From contig SMMW01000146.1 in the NCBI GenBank assembly GCA_004794655.1, positions 248,001-312,000 of the forward strand: a stretch of 64,000 nucleotides of DNA. Direction: 5' to 3'. This DNA is from Marisa cornuarietis (Eukaryota; Mollusca; Gastropoda; Architaenioglossa; Ampullariidae). The notes under the pieces are model-generated. The model saw only the letters and a program-made list of their open reading frames with translations, was not told the DNA's origin and did no database searches. A program made the translations under genes and the position numbers. Numbering within the stretch: position 1 is the stretch's first letter; each line of letters begins with the position of its first letter. Of this stretch, positions 50,946-62,960 are shown one piece after another.

Positions 50946-53430
50946 ACAGTCTGCTAATTTCTCAGGAAAGGTCAAGGTCGAATATAAAGAAACGCTTACG
51001 ATTGTGAACAACTTCCATGGCAACCGTATTTTTAAGACCGTTACTGACGTCACTAGCCTCGTTTAGGACTTAAAACTGTATGACCCACTGCCACAATTAA
51101 CATCCCCTCTCCCAGCTCTGCTCACCATTAATAAATGTCACCTGTGCTGTAACCTGGGCTCCCTGACACATAAAAGTCTGTCTGCCCAGAGACGCAAGGA
51201 ACAGGAACTCGTACATCTTTCGTCTTTTCAAAATATATCAGAGCAGATTGTATGCAATACAATGGTGGCAGCACAACTCAGCTCTCAGAGATTCGGGGTG
51301 GTCAAAATTTCCTGTTTAAGTCGATTTACTTAAAATTTCTGGTCCGGCACTGGAAGTAAAATCTTCACGTTTGCGGCCATTTTAAGAATAATTATTATTC
51401 TTTCGTCTGTATTCTCATCTGACTAGTGTAACTGGCACACGCCGGTAAAATACTGTCAGGCTTTTCCATAAGGGAACCTGGCCCCTCCCCTCTCCCATCG
51501 CAGCTGCAGTACAAGTTAATGTCTATCCGAACATAAAAAAGACTTTGAAGAGCAGACACATGAAGGATGAAATAGAAGCACTGGGTCTTTCCACAATCCT
51601 TTCCATTTTGGTCTCGCCTGGATCAGAAGAACTAGGGAGCAGATAGGGCTACTACGGGCACCGTCGAGTTTTGTTTTCTTCTTTATCACGACTTTAACCT
51701 TTCCTGCGGGGGCTTTTGTAGCTTGATCATCAAGCGAGTGAAATAAGCATTCATGGATTTTATGAAGCGCCATCTGCCAAGTCCGCAGTCAGGCAAGTCT
51801 CGAGCTCGTACAGTTGCACACCACTGGCTGCTCTTCTCACCTTACTACCGGCCACCTGCAGGGAGACCTCTTTGGGGGCCAAGAAATTAAAGCGAAATGG
51901 GTTTTTAGTTATCCTTTCATCTTGTTACAGAAATTATCGTGGCATGCACAGAACTTGATCTACTAGATTTTTTTTTTCATTTACGCCTGTTTTAAGGTTG
52001 CACATCCACGCGCATAAAATCGCGTGCACACACACACACACACACACATTGGCATGCGCGCTAACTCATTCATACGCACGCGTACAGAGTGTGGATGCTG
52101 CTAGGAACAATGTCAACACAAGCGACAGCGATGATCGGACAGCGAGGTCGTCGTAGGTAAACAAGAATGACTGGTGTGTCTACTACAAAACGTTTCTAAA
52201 TAAAGCAACATGATGTTACATTCCAGGAAATTATAACAAAACAAAAAAAAAAAATTAAACGAAGTTACCGTTGGATTGCGAAGTAGGGTATCGTCAAGAT
52301 CTGTCGACGTTTATCAGAGCAGACGATAAAGCCGGGTAGATGTCGGACCACGCAAGTTGCCAACGAGCAGTGACCTCTGACCCCAGGCAGCCTAATGTGA
52401 AGCTATGCTAAGTTAGACCCTAAGCTGCCTCTACTTCAAGATGAAAGGCGATCATAGACATGGATGGGGGAACTACCCGTGTACTTGCGATGCCTTGCCT
52501 CCATATTTTCGCATTTTTCATAAACTTTCAACACTGGACGTTTTTCTCGACTTGCTTTAAGTTCTTTGGTTTCCAAACTGCGGGGAGCTAAATGTCAATT
52601 TGTTCGTGTTCCATGCTGGTTTCTATGGCAATAGGAGTGGTGAGATGACTGGGTGGTGGCTACAGCGCTCGCACTGTGTAGCCAGTAGGTGTAGTACTGT
52701 AGACCACTGTGTGCACGTGGCCAGCCACCTCTACTTACTGTGCAGGCGAGTACACGAGTCTGGTTGCCAACGGTACCAAAGTCATTGCAGTATAGCACGA
52801 CACAGAAAATAGTGCACGCGGAGTTATATCCGGCTGGAGGGACGCGCCTTCGATCGAGTGATACATAACGAGGTTTCTCTTTGTTCACCATCAGCCAGCC
52901 AAGGAATGGAATCAGAGGGAGACAACAGAAGACAAAGACCCCCCCCTTCTACCAGCCGCTCCAAAAATAAAACAAAAAAAAACAAACAAAAAAACAAAAC
53001 AAAACAAAAACAAAACACAAAAACAACAACAACAACAACAACAACAAAAACAGTTGAAGTGGTTGTTGTGCTGTTATTTCTAACTGTTGAGGTTTACCGA
53101 GTTAAGCTTTTCAACCAAAGGGATAAAATTAACCCATCAAAATACACAGGTAGGTATGTCCGCTATCTTATATACGATCGGACGTAGTAGTCATCATGAT
53201 TGATGTACGTGTGATGGAAGTGCCTTAAAAATATTCCTTGTTTTCAATGGCAGCTAACATCCTACAACTTTTCAATTAACAAACTTCAAAAGTGTGTCGT
53301 GCTTTTAAGTTTTGAAATATAGCTGTTTTCTCATTTCTTTAGTTTCTTTTATTTCTGACACGTGATCTATATCTATATATCGGATCTGTATCTATTTTTT
53401 GTTTCATATATATATATATATATATCCTTA
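50946..53430. other. Intergenic stretch with no supported gene
   Basis: It contains a (CA)n run at about 52028-52048 and an A-rich (AAAAC)n/(AAC)n tract at about 52965-53051. The frames seen across that tract (Lys/Thr-rich) follow from the repeat. No coding exon recognised. Confidence 0.5.
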
Positions 53431-53431
53431 G

Positions 53432-53649
53432 ATCTGGGCTCTTGCAAAACAGAATTCAAGAATCATACTTCAATTTTCATACGAGAAGCACAGCTACCCG
53501 GGGTGTGCAAGTCAGGGTGGATGAAGCGAAGGGCATGCAGACAGGTGCAGGATTGGGTTAAGCGGTGTGCGCGTCAGGAACCTACATTAGCAGAACTTTA
53601 CACACCTGCAGATTGTATTCGAGAAGTTAAAAATAAATTACCTGAGTAG
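53432..53649 (+). CDS. Possible terminal exon of an unidentified gene
   Basis: After a TA-rich run and an acceptor-like tatatccttag, an open frame reads DLGSCKTEFKNHTSIFIREA and later SGWMKRRACRQVQDWVKRCA, ending at TAG (53647-53649). The composition (Cys, Trp, Arg, charged helices) is more protein-like than other frames nearby. No family recognised and no upstream exon found. It may be chance. Confidence 0.22.
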
Positions 53650-54125
53650 CTAGTCAATATTGTCTGGCGGTTAGGCAGTTGTCGCTTAAAACAAAATCGT
53701 GCTTAATTATTGGCTTTGGGAAGACATTTCAAGGGTGACCATCAGCACATTCTGGACACAGAGCGTCGACACTTTGCCACTGTCCACTGAGCCCCGAAGG
53801 TGTGTGTCTGTGTGTTTTCATAACAGGGCTGCTGTGAACAGGCTAAAGTGACGAGAGGCTTACTCATCGCCGTTCACATACAAGATCCTCAGTCTCTGTC
53901 AGACACTGGCTGCAGCAAATCAGTTGGCGTCGTTATCATCTGTATCGTCATTGTATAGTGTGAGGATTCCTGAGGGCAGCTAATGAGAACAGCTCTGTAG
54001 AGGCACAGGGACAATGACAAATGCCGACTAAAGATCGTGGCCTTGACCCCTCATCGACCAGTCTGTTGGCGTTGTTCGCCGCCAACACTGCAGTGACAGG
54101 GTCTCAGCAGCAGGGAGCAACATCA

Positions 54126-54270
54126 CACAGTTGTCAGTCAGTGACATCAAACAGTTATCAGTGACATAAACCAGTTATCTGCCAGCGGCATTAAGTAGGT
54201 GTCAGTCAATGACATGAACAGTTATCAGTGACATCAAACAGTTATCAGTGACATCAAACTGTTATCCGTC
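54126..54270. repeat. ~20-bp tandem repeat
   Basis: Degenerate copies of cagttatcagtgacatcaaa, about six in number. Confidence 0.75.
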
Positions 54271-54426
54271 AGGTACGTCACACCAAAGATCCTGATAGCG
54301 GGGCAGAGGAAGATGACAGAACTCTGGTAACAGCGATGTTTGTGTCATTCGTCAACTGATTTTTGCAAATTACATTGAGAGCCATCACGGCTGGCCATAC
54401 AGCTATCTGTGACAACGATAAACTTC

Positions 54427-54684
54427 ATGGACACTGACGTCACAGAGATGGTGAGAAGACAAATTCAGGAGGCTAGAAGAATGATGGAATGTTTGCCTCT
54501 GCGGAATGAAAACATGGCAACGTTAGGTCGTGAAACAAGAGCACCTGGAACGAAAAAACTCAACATAGGCATGACACTACTGCAAGGACAAAACATTGGC
54601 TTCCTTTCTACAGCTGAAATCATGGAAAACGGCATTACACGGAAGTGCATTGCGTACAGGTTGTTTACAGTTAGCTCAGCTTGA
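54427..54684 (+). CDS. Possible small open reading frame, unidentified
   Basis: An ATG-initiated frame of 85 codons starts MDTDVTEMVRRQIQEARRMM and ends VSSA, with aacaaataaataa (possible poly(A) signal) about 20 bases after the stop. There is no signal peptide, no recognised motif and no visible splice partner. Listed only because the composition is plausible. Confidence 0.2.
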   Translation: MDTDVTEMVRRQIQEARRMMECLPLRNENMATLGRETRAPGTKKLNIGMTLLQGQNIGFLSTAEIMENGITRKCIAYRLFTVSSA

Positions 54685-55247
54685 CAAGTTTCGACAAATA
54701 ACAAATAAATAATTAAGCCAAGACTGTGATAAAAACCCATTACCACATCAAACAGTGTAGCATGTATTTGGTATAATTTCAAAAAATAGTGTCAAATGTC
54801 AAAATATTAATTAACATTCACATAATTTCTGTTGCGAAGCGCCGCTGACCGGTCCCTGTTTTAACACGAGTCAAAAATAGTTAACAATCGTAAAGTGTCG
54901 TTTAGCATATGTGTCTTGACGCCGTTGAATACTTGCAAAAACATGCACCCGAATACCCGCTAAATCGTCTGCTCGGTTGCTTGGCTGTTGGCAATGGCCG
55001 TACGTCCCCCTCACCTGCATCAGCGTTAATTAAATATAATTGGCAGAACTTTCGCGAAGTACCTCGCTTCCCCAAGCGCGTCAAACTGAAGACAAGGATG
55101 AAATGACTGAAAACCTCCTAAAAGCACCCCTGAAGTGTAAGCGACCCTTTGAAGTACCCGCTGTTATCCCCCCCCCCCGTACGAGTCCCCCGCTTACCGC
55201 GACGTCCCCGAGGGGGTCATCAACACCTGTGAAGGTCAGCTTCATGC

Positions 55248-55266
55248 TTTTTTTTTTTTTTTTTTT
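55248..55266. repeat. Poly(T) tract (poly(A) on the minus strand)
   Basis: Nineteen T in a row, 22 bases beyond the stop codon of the Spätzle-like exon on its sense strand. It may be chance, or the tail of a retrocopy. Confidence 0.85.
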
Positions 55267-55288
55267 GCCAAGGCGAAGGCCGGTGAAT

Positions 55289-55658
55289 CTAGAACGTTCC
55301 GTTCAGGGTTAAGTCCACTTCACACGAACAGCCGGAGCGCACTTTCACGTAGTCCATGCGGTAGTGCCCTGTCACGTTTACGTCCCTGACAAACGCGTAG
55401 ACATAGGAGTACTTCTGCACGCAACGAGAGAAAGGCCGGATCGAAGGTTCGAGCAGACTGCACGGTCGGTCGAGGACGCCCGGGCGGCACGTGGTCTGGA
55501 AGAGTCGCTGCACGGTCGATCGGTCGCGGTACAACTCCAGCAACGTCCCGTCACGTGATATGCCCCCTGAAGGCTGCACGCGACGGGTCACCGAAGGGCA
55601 GCACTCGACATGCAGGTTCATGCTGGGGTCCTCTCTCTTGGACATGACCTCATAGTTT
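55289..55658 (-). CDS. spz-like: Spätzle/neurotrophin-like cystine-knot ligand, terminal exon
   Basis: Spätzle-type ligands are secreted, cleaved, disulfide-linked dimers that activate Toll-family receptors or act as neurotrophins. The minus-strand exon begins after the acceptor ctctttcttcgcag with one base of a split codon. It reads about 122 codons to TAG at 55289-55291. Cystine-knot landmarks in order: VECCPSVTRRV, LFQTTCRPGVLDRPCSLLEP, FSRCVQKYSYVYAFV and SGCSCEVDL. The CVQKYSY and C-x-C pattern near the end is characteristic of the Spätzle domain. The prodomain, cleavage site and signal peptide must lie in upstream exons (to the right), which I could not identify. The poly(A)-like tract just past the stop leaves open that this is a retrocopy, but the acceptor argues for a spliced gene. 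Confidence 0.72.
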
Positions 55659-55811
55659 CTGCGAAGAAAGAGAAAAGACAAATCCGAATTACAAAAGTTT
55701 GCGAAAAACTTTATGCCTTACTAGGATTAACTGAGGGTGTGCCGGGGAGTTTTCTTTTGACTGTTTGCGTGGTTGGCTGGAGTGCTAGGTGGAGTTTAAT
55801 GAATGGGCTTC

Positions 55812-55945
55812 TGTACGTGACATTAAAGGGACAGAACTCTGTAGCGACATTAAAGGGACAGAACTCTGTACGCGACATTAAAGGGACAGAACTCTGTACG
55901 TGACATTAAAGGGACAGAATTCTGTACGTGACATTAAAGGGACAA
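55812..55945. repeat. ~28-bp tandem repeat
   Basis: Five near-identical copies of gtgacattaaagggacagaa plus ctctgtac, directly upstream (on the minus strand) of the Spätzle-like exon. Confidence 0.85.
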
Positions 55946-56017
55946 AAGAGTAATTCGGCTAGTAGTGTCACGTTTACTGGTATAGAAGCTGGCTTGTAGC
56001 TGTAGGTTTGTATTAGT

Positions 56018-56985
56018 TGTATACAGCTGTCGGAGGGGTATATGACCTGTAGCCTATACAGCTGTCGGGGGGGGGGTATATGACCTGTAGCCTATACAGC
56101 TGTCGGGGGGTATATGACCTGTAGCCTATACAGCTGTCGGAGGGTATATGACCTGTAGCCTATACAGCTGTTGGAGGGTATATGACCTGTAGCCTATACA
56201 GCTGTCGGAGGGTATATGACCTGTAGCCTATACAGCTGTTGGAGGGTATATGACCTGTAGCCTATACAGCTGTCGGAGGGTATATGACCTGTAGCCTATA
56301 CAGCTGTCGGGGGTATATGACCTGTAGCCTATACAGCTGTCGGGGTATATGACCTGTAGCCTATACAGCTGTGGGGGGGGTATATGACCTGTAGCCTATA
56401 CAGCTGTCGGAGGGGTATATGACCTGTAGCCTATACAGCTGTTGGAGGGGTATATGACCTGTAGCCTATACAGCTGTCGGGGGGGTATATGACCTGTAGC
56501 CTATACAGCTGTCGGAGGGGTATATGACCTGTAGCCTATACAGCTGTCGGAGGGGTATATGACCTGTAGCCTATACAGCTGTCGGAGGGGTATATGACCT
56601 GTAGCCTATACAGCTGTTGGAGGGGTATATGACCTGTAGCCTATACAGCTGTCGGAGGGGTATATGACCTGTAGCCTATACAGCTGTTGGAGGGGTATAT
56701 GACCTGTAGCCTATACAGCTGTCGGGGGGGTATATGACCTGTAGCCTATACAGCTGTCGGGGGGGTATATGACCTGTAGCCTATACAGCTGTCGGAGGGG
56801 TATATGACCTGTAGCCTATACAGCTGTTGGAGGGGTATATGACCTGTAGCCTATACAGCTGTCGGGGGGTATATGACCTGTAGCCTATACAGCTGTTGGA
56901 GGGGTATATGACCTGTAGCCTATACAGATGTCGGAGGGGTATATGACCTGTAGCCTATACAGCTGTCGGGGGGGGGGTATATGGA
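56018..56985. repeat. Minisatellite, ~35-bp unit, about 27 copies
   Basis: Unit gtatatgacctgtagcctat followed by acagctgtcggaggg. Copies differ mainly in the length of the G run (2 to 9) and in tcgg versus ttgg, which suggests replication slippage at the G tract. It lies in what may be an intron or the upstream region of the Spätzle-like gene. Confidence 0.95.
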
Positions 56986-57639
56986 GACTGGCCTATGGCC
57001 TATACAGCTGTAGGTGTGGATTACAGTGGTGCTCTGGTGCACTGCTAGCTGTATCGTCGAAGGACTTCTAGAGCAGCAAACAACTGTTTAGGTGGCCATC
57101 ACTGAGAAAAGTCTGTGATATTCCAAGTGGAATGCAGTTCAGCGAAGAGAGAGGTACTCTGTACATCAAAGGCGGTCTGTCCAATAGAGAGATAGCTCGC
57201 AGCTATATGTACAGCAGAAGGGATTCCTTGGGTCAAGTACAACATCTGAATCCCTCCCCCTCCTCCTTTTATTTTCGCCTGACCGCCAGTGTTCCTGAGA
57301 TAAATGTCGTACCCCGCCTTGACTTTTTCCCTTATAAATATGTTTGGAAGGTAGTCTTACATCTTGCCGCCAGCCAGTTGGTGACATCCAGCACATCCCG
57401 ACAATTTGATATTTACGGCTTTATTCGGCGGGGTGGGGGGGAGGAAGCGTGAAAGGGGACGGTAACAAAAACATTTCACTAAGATTTCGAAATTTCATGC
57501 CCTTCTTATAAATCAGAGATGGGAAACACGCAAAGTGTAACTGGGGTGGGAAGTGATCTATCGACGTAACGAGTCAAGAGTACAGGATGAGGAATAGTCA
57601 TACAGCCCACAGGGAGTGTTAGGACAAGACTACTATGAT

Positions 57640-57930
57640 ACGTCTACATGTACTAAGTAACCATTCGTCTACATGTACTAAGTAACCATACGTCTACATG
57701 TACCAACATACGCCTACATTTACTTAGTAACAGAAGTCTACATGTACCAACATAAGTCTACATTTACGTCTAGATGTACTAATATACTTCTAGGTGTACC
57801 AACACCCGTCTAATTTACTAACATACGTCTACATGTACCAACATACATCTACATGTACTAAGTAACATTCGTCTAGATGTACTAACATACGTCTACATTT
57901 ACTAACATAGGTCTACATATAATAAGTGCG
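57640..57930. repeat. Degenerate ~25-bp tandem repeat
   Basis: About a dozen diverged copies of cgtctacatgtactaagtaa or its shorter form catacgtctacatgtaccaa. Confidence 0.85.
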
Positions 57931-58158
57931 GGCACAAAGTAGTCACAGTAATATGAGGTCGATTTGTTTCGGCAGTGTTGCTCGCCTCTGGGGGTGTGGG
58001 GGTGAGTGACCGCTGAATGGCGGAGCTTGGCTGGGGTGTGAATGGGGTGCATCCCGAGAGCACCCCACGTGCAAGACACGTGCAAAAGGTGAGAAATCTG
58101 CTGAGTGTGTGGTCACACCCTGCTAGTCGGCGCGTTCAGCCCAGCTGTTCCATGTCAT

Positions 58159-58265
58159 CAAGACCTCTTGGTCAAGTCCTGTTGGTCAGTGTGCGGTCAA
58201 GTCCTGTTGGTCAGTGTGTGGTCAAGCCCTGTTGGTCAGTGTGTGGTCAAGCCCTTGTTAATCAG
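58159..58265. repeat. 25-bp tandem repeat, four copies
   Basis: Unit gtcctgttggtcagtgtgtg plus gtcaa, nearly identical between copies. Confidence 0.85.
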
Positions 58266-61193
58266 CAAGGAAACTTGGAGAGGAGGTCGCAAGCCTGTGA
58301 GATATCCCGCGTCTTCACCTGTCAATGACAGTGACCCAGCATGGGCTGACTTTCACAGATGATGCACTGTAGTAGTCACGTGCAGACAGACCGTTGGCAA
58401 ATCACTCAGTCATTGACATACCGACAGTTTCTAATGTACTAAAGCACTGTCACCACCTACCATGTGCCATGTGGTGTCCTACGACTACCAGCGTGACAAC
58501 TGTACTAAGTCAGCGGCTTTATGCTGTCTGTACGAGGTGCTCAGCAGCCAAGTCACGTGATGACGTGAGTTACAGGTGAGATGATGGGAGAATACTGTCA
58601 GCCACGCCATACTATCAGCAACTGATAAACCAGTCAAGATCAAGTTTGACTAATCATCACCTAAAACTGATCAGCAAACGTTTTTGGGTCAAAATTCGTC
58701 ATAATGCCGTTTTATGCAGGAACAAGACGAGTTCCTGCTCACTTAAAACTACTCAGTTATAACTTATTAACAGTCACGCGCATGTGCAGTAAGCGTGAAA
58801 TTAAAAATAAAGAAATATTTTGCACAATGAAGCCTTCTAGTCCACTCTGAAAGATGGAAGTTGTTTTTTTTCCCGTCCTCTTGCTATCGCCTTTAATTGG
58901 AAGAGTTACAATAACAGATCGAGCGACAGTCTTAATTCTGGTGGAAGACAGTATGGACTCTACACTGGCCGGTATTTCCTTCTCACAGTTGCTCGAGGCA
59001 ACGTGTGTTTGTACTTGTGGTCGTATCTTGTTAATGCACATGCGCTACAACTGCTTGCTTGCGCGTTTTCCGGCAGTTGCCCCAGTTCACCATTCGTCTC
59101 CCGTGTGGTAAAAAAGAAATCACCTATCGCAAGATACCGGCGAGAGAAGGCGAAGTGAACGCAGGAGACGAACTCAATCCTCGCGACTTACGATGCTATC
59201 AGACCATCTGACCTCCTTGCAGCAGTACCTCCGTCTCTCTACCCGTTTAATCAGTCTCGTCCTCTTGCAGGCGAAATGTACCCGAAAGTACAAACCTCTG
59301 TCGCCCATCCCATCCGAGGTAATCCAGGGCTGTGCCAGCTTAGCCAAAAAACCCCGCACCCTATTATGTAACAAATGATGGCGACACAACAAAGCGCTTA
59401 TTGGGCGCGTGAACAGAATGAAGTGCCGTGAGAGTGAGCGCCCTTGCTTCTTCATCACGCCAGGGGGGGGGTCTTTGTCTGCAAAAGGGGAGTAAGGCCG
59501 AAGCCTGCAACAAAAGCGTCTGCTGTGGCCAGAAAAGGGCTAATTTCCCGCAAATCTTGAGCGGCCTTGCAGAGATAGGCTCTTCATTTCCCCAATCGCG
59601 ACTTGCCCGCAGCTGCCTCTCCTGTAACTGATCCAGGGGTCAGGCGGGAAAGGGCAGAGTGTCGTGCCTACCTCCCACGCAGTCCTCCGAGTTGTCGGAC
59701 CCTCCCAAAGGCCCGGGAAATTGAATCTCAAGACATCGCCTGCTGCTTAAGTCGGCTGGTCAGCGCCTCTACATGCTAATGATGTGGGGTGGGATGGGCA
59801 GAGTGAGTGGTAGTCCCTCCCAGATACAACTAGGGCTTCCCTCTTAGTTTGATTTTGTTAATCACCTCGCTATACTGATCCGCCATCACATGGGTCTTTC
59901 TTTTACGACACATCAGTCCACTGCAGACTACTACACAGCTAGAACCATGCTCTTGTGTTAATTGTCATTTAATCAGTCTATATCACTTGTTATTATTTTC
60001 TCTCTATACAAGATAGTATTACTGTTTCTTTGGACAGGGAACAAGCCACATACATTTCAAAGGCATGTATGTAGGTGTGATAATCACAGAACCTCAGAAG
60101 ATTCAAAGATGTGTTTGCAGGTCTGACTATCGCAGAATCTAAGAAGATACAAAGGTATGTGAGCAGATGTCATTGCCTGACACGCTTGACTACACAATGG
60201 TACAAAACTCGAGAACACTTACTCCCATTTCTCTTTTATGAAAGTATCCCCACCCATCGCAGCCTACACGTACAGTCCTCTTGCCACCCGCATCTCCCCA
60301 CACTGTGCTTCTCTAACCTAGGAACTATAGGTTGCTTTGCTACAGTCCTACCCAGGGTGTGCCAGCAACACAGTATTAGCTAACCCTTTTGTCAGGAAAG
60401 TTGCAAAAAGTTTAACACAAACTTACTGTTGATGTCTCAGGAATGTCCCATAAAGTTCCTATCAAATCAGTCGCTTGATCTGAACTGGTTGACCTATGCT
60501 GATTGACTTGTGCGAGAAATGACCGGGTGCATGTGACCCCACACTTCATTTCCCTATCAACGTTTTCTAGCGGTCATCTACCTACAAGACTCTTATTGTG
60601 TTCATTTCTTGACAAGCTGCTTATCGTGTGTATGTCTGCAATCGTCGCTTAGTGTTGTACACACTTCACAATCAATCAGGAGCCCTCCTCCTGAAACATC
60701 GAAATACATTCTCAGCTAGCAAACAAACAAACACCACAAAACAAAACAAGGGAAAACCCATCTCGCCAATACCATCAGTGGCAGCAAAATGTCAAAGTTC
60801 ACCTTAACTGACTCGTTGGGGAGAGAGAATGTGAAAACTGTCTGATGTGTCACCAGAGGTTACAGTTACAAAGAGAAAGATTAATGATGGCGGTCGCAGA
60901 GAGTTGCAGCTTTACTGTTTTATTCTTCCGTGTCGCTCTCACGGGTATGAGATAATAATAAATAATAAAAGAAGAAAGACACCACACAATGCACAGGGCA
61001 TGCATACTCAAGGACACGCAAAGGTCTGCACCCATGGGCGCACGTGCAGTGCACAAAGTGCCACAGACCGTGGCGAGTATCGCCAGACTAAGTCTGGGTG
61101 AAACACTATCACCCAAGAGGGAACAGAGGGCAACCTCGGGGGTCCATCCCTGCTGACAGCCAGCAGCACGCACAGCCACACATGCTCTCTCCT

Positions 61194-61228
<35 letters not shown>

Positions 61229-62352
61229 GCCAGGGGTGGGTGGACGCACACACAAGGAATAACACGCGCATACGTATGGTTGTCAAAGGGTCACAGTCAC
61301 ATGCATAGGTTGACTGACGTCACGGCACTCAGTCGACACGCTCAGGCCAGATGACGTCATTGTGGTCACTGCATGCGGTGGCGGGTTAACGTCAGCGACT
61401 GAGGCGCGCGCCCGTCGCACGGGGTCTCCTTGGCAACGAGAAGGAAGGTCAGGACTGGGAGTTCCCGTCCTGCTCGCCCGTCCGCCCCCCCCACCTGCCC
61501 CCCGGTCAGTACCACTGTGCGTGGTCCAGGCATGTGGCAGTTCCGGCGCCAGCTTTCGTCATCTGCCTGCTGGTAATCCCCTCGAAAACTGCTTGAGATA
61601 ATGGGCTTAACGACTCCCACCACCTCACTTCCGGGGAACTATCCTCACTCATTACCCCGGTCTAGAGGGAATCCGCACCCGTAGGGGGAGATTTTCTCTC
61701 TCTCTCTCTTTTCTTTATTCCTCTCTTTTGCTTACTTGTTCTTCTTTTTCTTTCCTTTTTTTTCTTCTTCTGTCTTCTTCTATTTCCATCACTGTTCTTG
61801 ATGTCACCCCCATCTCTTTCTCTTATCGTAAGGTAATAAAAATACGCAGCCAGATTTATTTAATGTAATAATTGACAGGCATAATGCTCGGTAATCCTTT
61901 ATGGATTTAGTTTGTCTGTTAAAGCTTTAAATAGGCTGCATGTATGCATGTGCACGTGTGTGTGTGTGAGTGTGTGTGTGTGCGCGCGCGCGCCTGTATG
62001 TGCTTGCGTGCGTACTATTTTCAGGATGAGCTTTAACCTCGATATATTTTATTTCAGGAAGTTGAAGCAGGCCAGGACAGCCAAAGAACAGGTATTAAGA
62101 GCTGGAATTGGGATTAATAAAGTGAATATCGGTGAGTGCACGTGACAGCGCGCTGAGACTTGATGAGGTAGAGAAGAGCACAAGACCAAAAGGTTTCCAG
62201 AGACTAGAATGTGTTTAATTATAGTGAAAAATACTTAGCCAACCCTCTCTGACAGAACGAAGAGCAGACCACAAAGGAAAAAAAAGTCTGCACATATTGC
62301 AAACATTTGTTGTTGCTTCCTTGCTGCTTGCTGTCTTGGCATGCGTTTGATG
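58266..62352. other. Stretch with no supported gene
   Basis: Upstream exons of the Spätzle-like gene could lie here on the minus strand, but none can be supported. A (CT)n(CA)n run lies at about 61196-61228, a T/C-rich run at about 61694-61790 and TG/CG runs at about 61958-61992. It is more GC-rich than the snurportin-like locus. Confidence 0.45.
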
Positions 62353-62440
62353 AGTAGCGTGCACTAACGAAGGGAGTAGCGTGCACTAACGAAGGGAGTA
62401 GCGTGCACTAACGAAGGGAGTAGCGTGCACTAACGAAGGG
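62353..62440. repeat. 22-bp tandem repeat, four copies
   Basis: Unit gagtagcgtgcactaacgaa plus gg, four nearly perfect copies. Confidence 0.9.
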
Positions 62441-62960
62441 CCATGCAGGGAGCACATATACTCGCTGGCTCTTACACCACGACACTGGATGGTGCAAGAA
62501 AGCTGCAGTGGAGCGAGATTACACAATGACCCAAGTGACAACACTGTGCCAGAGAATGACACCATCCTCGTCATACATTCCCACTACAAAATCTGGTTGA
62601 AACGGCTCGAAAGGGTCACAAGGGGCTTGACCTTTCAGGACTGGCAGGTGAAGCTCCAGGCGGCGTGGCTGATGGCGGCCATTGTTGTCTCCCTTCTGAC
62701 GGTTTCTCTTTGTGGAAAAAACCCACACACACACGCGCGTGCGCGGAATGATAGCATCTCCCACCTCCCTCCACGAACCTCCACCATTACTGCCTCTGTG
62801 TCTGCCTTGTGTTAACGACTTGTTCGATCTTACCGGCTTTTTGAAAAACGAATTGTTGTTGCTATGCTGAGTGGCTTCTCAAGACTTTCCGTCCACTGGA
62901 CCTCGAAAAGAACACCGCAGAAAGGGAGGATCAAAGCATGTACTTGGCAAAATAGGGTGG

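Noticed and set aside
50754..51053. His/Thr- or Cys/Val-rich frames
   Set aside because: Translation of (TG)n microsatellite.
52858..53187. Lys/Thr-rich open frame
   Set aside because: Runs through an (AAAAC)n/(AAC)n tract.
54909..55106. Plus-strand ATG frame of 65 codons with a basic end
   Set aside because: No family, no splice evidence, and it is followed by overlapping frames of similar quality; treated as chance.
57360..57410. Minus-strand segment reading DVLDVTNWLAAR before a gtaaga donor
   Set aside because: Phase 1 does not fit the known acceptor, and the frame is short with no start or acceptor identified.
59190..59360. Minus-strand frame with Cys pairs and a gtaagt donor, as a possible upstream exon of the Spätzle-like gene
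   Set aside because: Its donor leaves phase 0 in the open frame while the Spätzle-like exon needs phase 2; no motif recognised.
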